Source: Streptomyces parvus (GTDB lineage: Bacteria; Actinomycetota; Actinomycetes; Streptomycetales; Streptomycetaceae). From it: DNA of 64,000 nucleotides. Below, one piece after another: positions 45,875 through 55,751 of the stretch. Under the pieces are notes generated by a model. The model saw only the letters and a list, made by a program, of their open reading frames with translations. It did not search any database and was not told the origin of the DNA. The stretch spans positions 5,580,001-5,644,000 of the forward strand of contig NZ_CP135079.1 in NCBI RefSeq assembly GCF_032121415.1, read 5' to 3'. A program made the translations under genes and the position numbers. Positions within the stretch are counted from its first letter, which is position 1. Every line of letters begins with the position of its first letter.

Positions 45875-46824
45875 TGAAGACCACTGACACCCCTCCGTCC
45901 GGGCCCTCCGGAACCCCGTCCGACGCCGACGCGGCCAAGGTCCCGGCCCAGCGCACCGGCACGGTCTCCAAGGGCTCGTCGGCCCCCGTGAAGAGCAGCG
46001 AGGGCCACGTCCTCAACGTCTTCTCGCACGGGATGCTCATCCTGTGGGCGATCATGGTCGTCCTGCCGCTGTTCTGGGCGGTGATGTCCTCGTTCAAGAC
46101 CGACTCGGACATCTTCAACACTCCGTGGTCGCTGCCCAGTTCGCTGAACTTCGACAGCTGGGGCCGGGCCTGGAGCCAGGCCCATATGAGCGAGTACTTC
46201 CTGAACACCATCCTGGTGGTGGGCGGGTCGCTCGTCGGCACCCTGGTCCTCGGGTCCATGGCCGCCTATGTGCTCGCCCGCTTCGAGTTCCCCGGGAACC
46301 GCTTCATCTACTTCTTGTTCGTCGGCGGCATGAGCTTCCCGATCATGCTGGCGCTGGTCCCGCTGTTCTACGTCATGGACAACATGGGGCTGCTGAACAC
46401 GATCCACGGCCTGATCGCCGTGTACATCGCGTACTCGCTGCCGTTCACCGTGTTCTTCCTGACCTCGTTCTTCCGTACGCTGCCGACCTCGGTGGCGGAA
46501 GCGTCGATCATCGACGGGGCCTCGCACACCCGCACGTTCTTCCAGGTCATGCTGCCGATGGCCAAGCCCGGCCTGATCAGCGTCGGGATCTTCAACTTCC
46601 TCGGGCAGTGGAACCAGTACATGCTGCCGACGGTGCTGAACACCGACCCGGAGAAGCGGGTGCTGGCCCAGGGCCTGGTGGAGCTGGCCGCCAGCCAGGG
46701 CTACAAGGGCGACTACTCCGGCCTCTTCGCCGGTCTGGTGATCGCGATGCTGCCCGTGCTGGCCGCGTACATCATCTTCCAGCGCCAGGTCGTCTCCGGT
46801 CTGACGGCGGGCGCGCTGAAGTAG
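45874..46824 (+). CDS. ngcG: GlcNAc/chitobiose ABC transporter, permease 2
   Basis: 316 residues. An N-terminal Pro/Ser-rich cytoplasmic extension of about 45 residues is followed by six TM helices and the EAA loop EASIIDGASHTRTFFQVMLP. It belongs to the MalG-type permeases. It starts inside the ngcF stop (TGATG) and is followed by a very strong terminator. Confidence 0.88.
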   Translation: MKTTDTPPSGPSGTPSDADAAKVPAQRTGTVSKGSSAPVKSSEGHVLNVFSHGMLILWAIMVVLPLFWAVMSSFKTDSDIFNTPWSLPSSLNFDSWGRAWSQAHMSEYFLNTILVVGGSLVGTLVLGSMAAYVLARFEFPGNRFIYFLFVGGMSFPIMLALVPLFYVMDNMGLLNTIHGLIAVYIAYSLPFTVFFLTSFFRTLPTSVAEASIIDGASHTRTFFQVMLPMAKPGLISVGIFNFLGQWNQYMLPTVLNTDPEKRVLAQGLVELAASQGYKGDYSGLFAGLVIAMLPVLAAYIIFQRQVVSGLTAGALK

Positions 46825-46833
46825 GTCACGTAT

Positions 46834-46890
46834 CCACAACGGCCCGGTGCCCCGGCGGATCGAGTCCGCCGGGGCACCGGGCCGTTGTGG
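46834..46890 (+). terminator. Exceptionally strong terminator after ngcG
   Basis: A perfect 26-bp stem (46834–46859 with 46865–46890) with loop TCGAG, starting 10 bp after the ngcG stop. It separates ngcEFG from rok7B7. Confidence 0.93.
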
Positions 46891-47027
46891 GGTGCGCCGG
46901 TGCTCAGGTCTTGACGGGAGGCACCCCCGAACGGTCAGCTTAGAGTTCACATGTTGGAGGAAGCCGGGGTCTCATCGCTGCGGCCCCGACCGGGGCGGTC
47001 CTCCGGGACCGCCCGCCAAGGGCAGGA

Positions 47028-48239
47028 GTGGATGAGTCGATGGAGACTCCCGGGTCGCAGACATCGCTGCACAGGGCCAATCTGGAGCGGGTCGTCCGCG
47101 CCGTACGGATGGCGGGAGCGCTCACCCAGGCGGAGATCGCCCGGAGCACCGGCCTCTCCGCGGCCACCGTCTCCAATATCGTCCGGGAGCTGAAGGACGG
47201 GGGAACGGTCGAGGTCACCCCCACCTCGGCGGGCGGCCGGCGGGCCCGCAGCGTCTCGCTCAGCGGCGACGCGGGCATCGTCATCGGCGTCGACTTCGGC
47301 CATACGCATCTGCGTGTCGCCGTTGGCAACCTCGCCCACCAGGTGCTCGCCGAGGAGTCCGAGCCGCTGGACGTCGACGCCTCGTCCGCCGAGGGTTTCG
47401 ACCGGGCCGAGGTGCTGGTCAAGCGGCTGATCGAGGCCACCGGGATCGGCCCGGACAAGGTGATCGGCGTCGGTCTCGGCGTGCCGGGCCCCATCGACGT
47501 CGAGTCCGGCACGCTGGGCTCCACCTCCATCCTGCCGGGCTGGACGGGCATCAACCCCAGCGAGGAGCTCTCCGGCCGCCTCGGCGTGCCCGTGTACGTC
47601 GACAACGACGCCAACCTCGGAGCGCTGGGCGAGCTGGTCTGGGGCAGCGGCCGGGGCGTCAAGGACCTCGCGTACATCAAGGTGGCCAGCGGGGTCGGCG
47701 CCGGTCTGGTGATCGACGGGACCATCTATCGGGGCCCCGGCGGCACGGCCGGCGAGATCGGGCACATCACGCTCGACGAGTCGGGACCGGTCTGCCGCTG
47801 CGGCAACCGCGGCTGCCTGGAGACCTTCACCGCCGCCCGCTACGTCCTGCCGCTGCTCCAGCCCAGCCACGGCCCCGGGCTCACCATGGAGCGGGTGGTC
47901 CAGCTGGCCCGGGAGGGCGACCCCGGGTGCCGCCGGGTGATCGGGGACGTGGGCCGCCACATAGGCAGCGGCGTGGCCAACCTGTGCAATCTGCTCAACC
48001 CCAGCCGCGTCGTGCTCGGCGGCTCGCTGGCGGAGGCCGGGGAGCTGGTCCTGGGGCCCATACGGGACTCCGTGTCGCGGTACGCGATCCCCAGCGCCGC
48101 CCGGCAGCTCTCGGTCCTCCCCGGGGCGCTCGGCGGCCGTGCCGAGGTGCTGGGCGCACTCGCCCTGGTGCTCAGCGAGATGGGGGATTCAACCCTTTTG
48201 GAGAGCACCCTCCCCGTGGCCACTCCTGCCTTCACTTAG
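47028..48239 (+). CDS. rok7B7: ROK-family transcriptional regulator
   Basis: 403 residues from GTG 47028 (ATG 47040 is an alternative preceded by AGGAG at a longer distance). An N-terminal winged HTH (GALTQAEIARSTGLSAATVS) is followed by the ROK sugar-kinase-like fold. It has the ATP-binding-like IGVDFGHTHLRVAV, the ROK signature with zinc ligands CRCGNRGCLE, and YVDNDANLGALGE. In S. coelicolor Rok7B7 (SCO6008) controls xylFGH and affects carbon catabolite repression and antibiotic production (established). Its place between ngcEFG and xylFGH supports the identity. It probably acts at the inverted repeat before xylF. Confidence 0.9.
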   Translation: MDESMETPGSQTSLHRANLERVVRAVRMAGALTQAEIARSTGLSAATVSNIVRELKDGGTVEVTPTSAGGRRARSVSLSGDAGIVIGVDFGHTHLRVAVGNLAHQVLAEESEPLDVDASSAEGFDRAEVLVKRLIEATGIGPDKVIGVGLGVPGPIDVESGTLGSTSILPGWTGINPSEELSGRLGVPVYVDNDANLGALGELVWGSGRGVKDLAYIKVASGVGAGLVIDGTIYRGPGGTAGEIGHITLDESGPVCRCGNRGCLETFTAARYVLPLLQPSHGPGLTMERVVQLAREGDPGCRRVIGDVGRHIGSGVANLCNLLNPSRVVLGGSLAEAGELVLGPIRDSVSRYAIPSAARQLSVLPGALGGRAEVLGALALVLSEMGDSTLLESTLPVATPAFT

Positions 48240-48240
48240 A

Positions 48241-48270
48241 TAACGAATGGCACCGTTGTCATCTCGTTAA
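48241..48270. promoter_or_regulatory. Nested inverted repeat upstream of xylF
   Basis: Outer arms TAACGA (48241) and TCGTTA (48264–48269) enclose GGCACCGTTGTC, whose right half matches the GH92 operator. It lies 90–120 bp before xylF, immediately after the rok7B7 stop, and is a good candidate for the Rok7B7 operator. Confidence 0.6.
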
Positions 48271-48359
48271 GGATTTACTCCTTGACGCTGGCGCTGGGGC
48301 CGAGTTGACTTCCAGCCACCTCGGCCGCAACGTCGCGGCCTCGTCAGGGAGGTTCGAGA

Positions 48360-49472
48360 ATGAACACGCGTATGCGTCGTGCCGCCGTTGCCGTTGCCGC
48401 CACCACGATGGCGATCTCGCTGGCCGCTTGCGGGAGCGCCAAGGAGTCCGGCGACAAGGCCGAACAGAGCTCGGAGAAGAAGGGCGACGACCTGAAGATA
48501 GGTCTGCTCCTTCCCGAGAACCAGACGGCCCGTTACGAGAAGTTCGACCGGCCGATCATCGAGAAGAAGATCAGCGAGCTCACCGACGGCAAGGCGAAGG
48601 TCACCTACGCCAACGCCAAGCAGGATGCGAACACGCAGGCGCAGCAGGTCGACACCATGATCACCAACAAGGTCGACGCCCTCATCCTGGGCTCGGTCGA
48701 CTCCAAGGCGATCGCCAACAGCGTCAAGAAGGCCAAGGACGCCGGCATCCCGGTCGTCGCCTTCGACCGCCTCGCCGAGGGCCCCATCGACGCCTACACC
48801 TCCTTCGACAACGAAGAGGTCGGCCGGGCCCAGGGCACCGCCCTGCTGGAGGCCCTGGGCGACAAGGCCGACGGCGGCACGATCGTGATGATGAACGGTG
48901 CGATCACCGACCCGAACGCCGCGCTCTTCAAGAAGGGCGCCAAGTCCGTCCTCGACGGCAAGGTGAAGTACGGCAAGGAGTACGACACCAAGGAGTGGAA
49001 GCCGGAGAACGCCAACGCCAACATGGAAGCGGCGATCACCGCGCTCGGCAAGGACAAGATCGACGGCGTCTACTCCGCCAACGACGGCATGGCGGGCGGC
49101 ATCATCACCGCCCTCAAGGGCGCCGGTCTCGACCCGCTCCCGCCGGTCACCGGCCAGGACGCCGAGCTCGCGGGTGTGCAGCGCATCGTCTCCGGTGAGC
49201 AGTTCATGAGCGTCTACAAGTCCTACCCGGCCGAGGGCATCGTCGCCGCGGAGATGGCCGTCGCGCTCGCCAAGGGCGAGAAGCTCGACTCCATCGCCAC
49301 CTCTAAGGTCGACAGCGCCACCACGAAGGGCATCCCGACCGTCCTCGTCCCGGTCGTCTCGCTGACCAAGGACAACATCAAGGACACCGTCATCAAGGAC
49401 GGCATCTGGACGCTGGACGAGATCTGCTCGGCCAAGTACAAGGCCGCCTGCGACAAGATCGGTCTGAAGTAG
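48360..49472 (+). CDS. xylF: Xylose ABC transporter, substrate-binding lipoprotein
   Basis: 370 residues from ATG 48360 with GGGAGG upstream. A lipoprotein signal (VAVAATTMAISLAACGS) is followed by a periplasmic-binding-protein type 1 fold (LKIGLLLPENQTARYEKFDR, PVVAFDRLAEG, YSANDGMAGGIITALKGAG). It binds D-xylose at the surface. A hairpin downstream may lower the expression of xylGH relative to xylF. From memory it corresponds to SCO6009. Confidence 0.9.
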   Translation: MNTRMRRAAVAVAATTMAISLAACGSAKESGDKAEQSSEKKGDDLKIGLLLPENQTARYEKFDRPIIEKKISELTDGKAKVTYANAKQDANTQAQQVDTMITNKVDALILGSVDSKAIANSVKKAKDAGIPVVAFDRLAEGPIDAYTSFDNEEVGRAQGTALLEALGDKADGGTIVMMNGAITDPNAALFKKGAKSVLDGKVKYGKEYDTKEWKPENANANMEAAITALGKDKIDGVYSANDGMAGGIITALKGAGLDPLPPVTGQDAELAGVQRIVSGEQFMSVYKSYPAEGIVAAEMAVALAKGEKLDSIATSKVDSATTKGIPTVLVPVVSLTKDNIKDTVIKDGIWTLDEICSAKYKAACDKIGLK

Positions 49473-49780
49473 TCCCCCCGGGGCTCCGGCCCCAGGGACC
49501 CGGCCCGCCCCGAGCAGCCGGGTCCCGCCATCACCACCGCCACCCGGTCCGCCGCGCCTCCGCGAGGGCCGGGCGGCCCACCGCCCGCGCGGGCGCAGGC
49601 CCCCGGCCCGCCCGCGTCACGAAGCCTGTCCGGCGTCCCGCACACCAACCGTCCCGCTACCGGGCGGGGCGCCGGACGGAACGCTTCACCGCTCTTCCCG
49701 TATCTCTTCTGCTCGACACCGCCGCGCCTTCCCCCGGGCGCGGCATCCCCGCCGGTCAGGCGGCGAAGGAGATGGTTCAT
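49473..49780 (+). terminator. xylF–xylG spacer with attenuating hairpin
   Basis: About 300 bp without a gene. It contains a 10-bp perfect stem GGGACCCGGC (49496–49505) with GCCGGGTCCC (49518–49527), shortly after the xylF stop. This fits partial termination so that the binding protein is made in excess. The remainder is GC-rich with nothing recognisable. Confidence 0.55.
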
Positions 49781-50560
49781 GTGTCCGCTACGCCCGTGTT
49801 GGCGTTGCGAGGGGTCTCCAAGCGCTTCGGTGCCGTCCAGGTACTCACCGATGTAGAGCTTGAGGTCCACGCCGGCGAGGTGGTCGCCCTGGTCGGCGAC
49901 AACGGCGCCGGTAAATCAACGCTGGTCAAGACGATCGCCGGAGTGCACCCCATCGATGACGGCGTCATCGAGTGGGAGGGCCGGGCGGTGCAGATCAACA
50001 AGCCGCACGACTCCCAGAACCTGGGCGTCGCGACCGTCTATCAGGACCTCGCGCTGTGCGACAACATCGATGTCGTCGGCAACCTCTACCTGGGCCGGGA
50101 GCTGCGCAAGTTCGGCATCCTGGACGAGGTGGAGATGGAGCGCCGCTCCCGCGAGCTGCTCTCCACGCTCTCCATCCGGATCCCGAGCGTCCGCATCCCG
50201 ATCGCCTCGCTCTCCGGCGGCCAGCGCCAGACCGTGGCCATCGCCCGGTCGATGCTCGGTGAGCCCAAGCTCGTCATCCTCGACGAGCCGACCGCCGCCC
50301 TCGGCGTCGAGCAGACCGCCCAGGTCCTCGACCTGGTCGAGCGGTTGCGCGAGCGCGGTCACGCGGTCATCCTCATCAGCCACAACATGGCCGACGTGAA
50401 GGCTGTGGCCGACAAGGTCGCCGTGCTCCGGCTGGGCCGGAACAACGGTGTCTTCGATGTGAAGACCACCTCCCAGGAAGAGATCATCTCCGCCATCACG
50501 GGCGCCACGGACAACGCCGTGACCCGACGTGCGGCGCGCAACGCGGAGGTTTCCAAGTGA
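49781..50560 (+). CDS. xylG: Xylose ABC transporter, ATP-binding protein
   Basis: 259 residues from GTG 49781; AAGGAG lies nine bases before it, whereas ATG 49772 touches that site directly. Walker A is LVGDNGAGKSTLVKT, the signature is SLSGGQRQTVAIAR, Walker B is LVILDEPTAALG and the H-loop is LISHNMAD. It is a single ATPase domain, half the length of the double-domain RbsA/XylG of enterobacteria, as in other actinobacteria. It overlaps xylH by 4 bp (GTGA). Confidence 0.9.
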   Translation: MSATPVLALRGVSKRFGAVQVLTDVELEVHAGEVVALVGDNGAGKSTLVKTIAGVHPIDDGVIEWEGRAVQINKPHDSQNLGVATVYQDLALCDNIDVVGNLYLGRELRKFGILDEVEMERRSRELLSTLSIRIPSVRIPIASLSGGQRQTVAIARSMLGEPKLVILDEPTAALGVEQTAQVLDLVERLRERGHAVILISHNMADVKAVADKVAVLRLGRNNGVFDVKTTSQEEIISAITGATDNAVTRRAARNAEVSK

Positions 50561-51891
50561 CCACCGACGAGACCACCAACACGGTGGACAAGAGCAGCAC
50601 CTCGCTGGACAAGGGCACCGGCCCGGCGGACACGCCGCCGGTCGGCAACCCGGACGCCGCCGAGGGTGCCGCCACGGTCGTCGACCCCCGGCTGCTCATC
50701 CGCGAGCAGGGCTTCGCCGGATACCTCACCGAGTTCAAGCGCAAGATCAGCGGCGGTGACCTGGGCTCGATCCCGGTGGTCATCGGCCTCGCGATCATCG
50801 CCATCGTCTTCCAGAGCCTGAACTCCGAGTTCCTCTCCGCGAAGAACATCAGCGACATCGCGGTCACCATGGTCGCCACCGGGATGATGGCCGTGGGCAT
50901 CATCTTCGTCCTGCTGCTCGGCGAGATCGACCTCTCGGTCGGCTCCGTCTCCGGTGTCTCCGGCGCCCTGATCGCGGTGCTCAGCGTCACCCAGGGCATG
51001 AACGAATGGCTGGCGATCGTCGTCGCCATCGTCAGCGGCGCGGTGATGGGCGCGATCCACGGCTTCTTCTTCGCCCGGATCGGGGCCCCGGCCTTCGCCG
51101 TCACCCTGGCCGGCCTGCTGTTCTGGCTCGGCTTCATGCTCCAGCTGCTCGGCGACTCCGGCACGATCAACCTGGACGGCGAAGGGGTGGTCGGCCAGCT
51201 GACCACGTACTACTTCACCGACGTCGCCGCCGCCTACGGGCTCGCCGCCGTCGCGGTCGTCGGCTACTTCGCCGCCGCCTTCCTGGACACCCGCCGCCGC
51301 GAGGCCGCGGGCATCCCGTCCCGCCCGATCGCCGACATCGCCGTGCGCACCGCGGTCCTCGCGGTGTTCGCCTTCGCCGCCGCGTACATGTTCAACCAGT
51401 ACCGCGGCCTGCCGCTCGCGCTGGTCCTCTTCCTGATCGTCCTGGTCGGCACGGACTTCCTGCTCCGCCGGACGGCTTACGGGCGGAAGATCTTCGCACT
51501 CGGCGGCAGCGTCGAGGCCTCCCGGCGCGCCGGTATCAACGTCACCGCGATCCGGATCTCCGTCTTCTCCATCGCGGGCACCTTCGCGGCGATCGGCGGC
51601 CTGTTCTGGGCTTCCAAGATCGCGGCGGCCAACCAGGGCTCCGGCACCGGAGACCTCCTGATGAACGTCATCGCGGCGGCCGTCATCGGCGGCACCAGCC
51701 TCTTCGGCGGCCGCGGCCGCACCTGGAACGCCCTGCTCGGCGTCATGGTGATCGTCTCGATCCAGTACGGACTGTCGCTGGAGGGCATCGCCACGCCGAT
51801 CCAGTACATGGTCACCGGCGCCGTGCTCCTCGCCACGGTCGTCATCGACTCCGTCACCCGTAAGACCCAGAAGACCGCGGGTCGCGCCTGA
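50557..51891 (+). CDS. xylH: Xylose ABC transporter, permease
   Basis: 444 residues from GTG 50557. An acidic, Asp/Thr-rich N-terminus of about 70 residues is followed by ten or so TM helices of the BPD_transp_2 family (VVIGLAIIAIVFQSLNSEFL, GIIFVLLLGEIDLSVGSVSG, AFAVTLAGLLFWLGFMLQLL, AAAVIGGTSLFGGRG). It forms the channel with XylG. It is followed by a strong terminator. Confidence 0.92.
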   Translation: MTTDETTNTVDKSSTSLDKGTGPADTPPVGNPDAAEGAATVVDPRLLIREQGFAGYLTEFKRKISGGDLGSIPVVIGLAIIAIVFQSLNSEFLSAKNISDIAVTMVATGMMAVGIIFVLLLGEIDLSVGSVSGVSGALIAVLSVTQGMNEWLAIVVAIVSGAVMGAIHGFFFARIGAPAFAVTLAGLLFWLGFMLQLLGDSGTINLDGEGVVGQLTTYYFTDVAAAYGLAAVAVVGYFAAAFLDTRRREAAGIPSRPIADIAVRTAVLAVFAFAAAYMFNQYRGLPLALVLFLIVLVGTDFLLRRTAYGRKIFALGGSVEASRRAGINVTAIRISVFSIAGTFAAIGGLFWASKIAAANQGSGTGDLLMNVIAAAVIGGTSLFGGRGRTWNALLGVMVIVSIQYGLSLEGIATPIQYMVTGAVLLATVVIDSVTRKTQKTAGRA

Positions 51892-51900
51892 CCGCACGTT

Positions 51901-51947
51901 CGCGCAGGTGCCCGGCGTCCCGAGAGGGGCTGCCGGGCACCTGCGCG
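51901..51947 (+). terminator. Terminator after xylH
   Basis: A perfect 16-bp stem (51901–51916 with 51932–51947) starting 10 bp after the xylH stop. Confidence 0.9.
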
Positions 51948-52055
51948 TGTCCGGGTATCGCTACGAAGAGGCCCGCCCGCTGCTCACGTCCGGTAGCGGA
52001 ACATTAGACTCATCGGATCGGCACGCTCGATCAGCTCAAACGCAAGGAGGCACGG

Positions 52056-53969
52056 GTGGATCTGCTGACCCGCATCAAGGGACCGCGCGACCTGGACCGG
52101 CTCAGCCTCGGTGAGCTGGACCAGCTCGCGGAGGAGATCCGCACCTTCCTGGTGGACGCGGTGTCCAAGACCGGCGGCCACCTCGGACCCAACCTGGGCG
52201 TCGTCGAGCTCACCATCGCGCTGCACCGGGTCTTCGAGTCTCCCAAGGACAAGGTGCTCTGGGACACCGGGCACCAGGCCTACGTCCACAAGCTGCTCAC
52301 CGGCCGCCAGGACTTCTCCCGCCTCAAGAGCAAGGGCGGCCTCTCCGGCTACCCCTCCCGCGCCGAGTCCGACCACGACATCATCGAGAACAGCCACGCC
52401 TCCGGGGTCCTCGGCTGGGCCGACGGCCTCGCCAAGGCGAACGAGGTCCTGAAGAAGGACGACCACGTCGTCGCGGTCATCGGTGACGGCGCGCTCACGG
52501 GCGGTATGGCCTGGGAGGCGCTGAACAACATCGCCGCCGCCAAGGACCGCCCCCTCGTCATCGTCGTCAACGACAACGAGCGCTCCTACGCGCCGACCAT
52601 CGGCGGCCTGGCCAACCACCTCGCCACGCTCCGTACGACCGACGGTTACGAACGGTTCCTGGCCCGCGGCAAGGACTTCCTGGAGCGCACGCCCGTCGTC
52701 GGCCGCCCGCTGTACGACACCCTGCACGGCGCCAAGAAGGGCCTCAAGGACTTCATCGCCCCGCAGGGCATGTTCGAGGACCTCGGCCTGAAGTACGTCG
52801 GCCCGATCGACGGGCACGACATCGAGGCCCTGGAGTCCGCTCTCCAGCGCGCCAAACGCTTCGGCGGCCCGGTCATCGTGCACTGCCTCACCGAGAAGGG
52901 CCGCGGCTACACCCCGGCCCTGGAGGACGAGGCGGACCGCTTCCACGCGGTCGGCAAGATCCACCCGGACACCGGCCTGCCGATCTCCACCTCCGGCCTC
53001 GACTGGACCTCCGTCTTCGGCGAGGAGATGGTCAAGCTCGGCCAGGAGCGCGAGGACATCGTCGCCATCACGGCCGCCATGCTCCAGCCCGTCGGCCTCG
53101 GCAAGTTCGAGGAGGCCTTCCCGGACCGGATCTATGACGTCGGCATCGCCGAGCAGCATGGCGCGGTCTCCGCGGCGGGCCTCGCCACCGGCGGCCTCCA
53201 CCCGGTCTTCGCGGTCTACGCCACCTTCCTCAACCGCGCCTTCGACCAGGTCCTGATGGACGTCGCCCTGCACAAGTGCGGCGTCACCTTCGTCCTGGAC
53301 CGGGCCGGCATCACCGGCACGGACGGGGCCTCCCACAACGGCATGTGGGACATGTCGATCCTCCAGTGCGTGCCCGGCCTTCGGATCGCCGCCCCGCGCG
53401 ACGCCGACCAGGTCCGCGCCCAGCTGCGCGAGGCCGTCGCCGTCGACGACGCGCCCACCGTGGTCCGCTTCTCCAAGGGCGCGGTCGGTCCCGCCGTCCA
53501 GGCGGTCGGCAAGGCCGGCGGCATGGACATCCTGCGCGAGCCGAAGGCGGCCCGCCCGGACGTCCTGATCGTCTCCGTCGGCGCGCTCGCTCCGATGTGC
53601 CTGGAGATCGCCGACCTGCTGGATGCCCAGGGCATCTCCAGCACCGTCGTCGACCCCCGGTGGGTCAAGCCCGTCGACGATGCTCTCGCCCCGCTCGCCG
53701 AGCGCCACCGCGTCGTGGTCACCGTCGAGGACAACAGCCGCGCCGGAGGTGTCGGCTCCGCCGTCGCCCAGGCCCTGCGTGACGCCGGTGTCGACGTACC
53801 GCTGCGCGACTTCGGCATCCCGCCGGTCTTCCTCGACCACGCCTCGCGCGGCGAGGTCATGGCCGAGATCGGGCTGACCGCGCCGGACATCGCCCGGCAG
53901 GTCACGGGCCTGGTCGCCAAGCTCGACGGCCGCTTCGAGAGCCGCGCGGTGGAGCCCGCCCGCGACTGA
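52056..53969 (+). CDS. dxs: 1-deoxy-D-xylulose-5-phosphate synthase
   Basis: 637 residues from GTG 52056 with AAGGAGG five bases upstream. TPP enzyme of the MEP isoprenoid pathway, condensing pyruvate and glyceraldehyde-3-phosphate. Visible: DTGHQAYVHKLLTGR (catalytic His region), the TPP motif GDGALTGGMAWEALNN … VVNDNERS, and the transketolase pyrimidine domain with YDVGIAEQHGAVSAAGLA. Full length for the family. It stands alone between two strong terminators. Confidence 0.97.
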   Translation: MDLLTRIKGPRDLDRLSLGELDQLAEEIRTFLVDAVSKTGGHLGPNLGVVELTIALHRVFESPKDKVLWDTGHQAYVHKLLTGRQDFSRLKSKGGLSGYPSRAESDHDIIENSHASGVLGWADGLAKANEVLKKDDHVVAVIGDGALTGGMAWEALNNIAAAKDRPLVIVVNDNERSYAPTIGGLANHLATLRTTDGYERFLARGKDFLERTPVVGRPLYDTLHGAKKGLKDFIAPQGMFEDLGLKYVGPIDGHDIEALESALQRAKRFGGPVIVHCLTEKGRGYTPALEDEADRFHAVGKIHPDTGLPISTSGLDWTSVFGEEMVKLGQEREDIVAITAAMLQPVGLGKFEEAFPDRIYDVGIAEQHGAVSAAGLATGGLHPVFAVYATFLNRAFDQVLMDVALHKCGVTFVLDRAGITGTDGASHNGMWDMSILQCVPGLRIAAPRDADQVRAQLREAVAVDDAPTVVRFSKGAVGPAVQAVGKAGGMDILREPKAARPDVLIVSVGALAPMCLEIADLLDAQGISSTVVDPRWVKPVDDALAPLAERHRVVVTVEDNSRAGGVGSAVAQALRDAGVDVPLRDFGIPPVFLDHASRGEVMAEIGLTAPDIARQVTGLVAKLDGRFESRAVEPARD

Positions 53970-53993
53970 TCCGCAGCTCTCCGTACGGCCGAC

Positions 53994-54035
53994 GGGCCGG
54001 GAGAACCGCCCCTGTACGGGTGGTTCTCCCGGCCC
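53994..54035 (+). terminator. Terminator after dxs
   Basis: A perfect 14-bp stem (53994–54007 with 54022–54035), 25 bp after the dxs stop. Confidence 0.88.
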
Positions 54036-54122
54036 ATTCGCGTGAAAGGGGCCGGATGGCGCGTTCCCGTGCCTGACCGGTCCGAATCATGGCGTTCACA
54101 ACCAATGCGTGGAGGTACGCAG

Positions 54123-55637
<1,515 letters not shown>

Positions 55638-55682
55638 GAAGGACCGGCGCCGGCGGGGGAGCCGCCGATATGCCGCTACCGT

Positions 55683-55724
55683 ACGAAGGAGCCCCCCGGG
55701 ATGCGTGCCGGGGGGCTCCTTCGT
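55683..55724. terminator. Bidirectional terminator
   Basis: A perfect 17-bp stem (55683–55699 with 55708–55724) between the convergent permease and ChW-protein genes. Confidence 0.9.
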
Positions 55725-55751
55725 GGGCCGGAGAGCGATCGGCCGAGGCCG

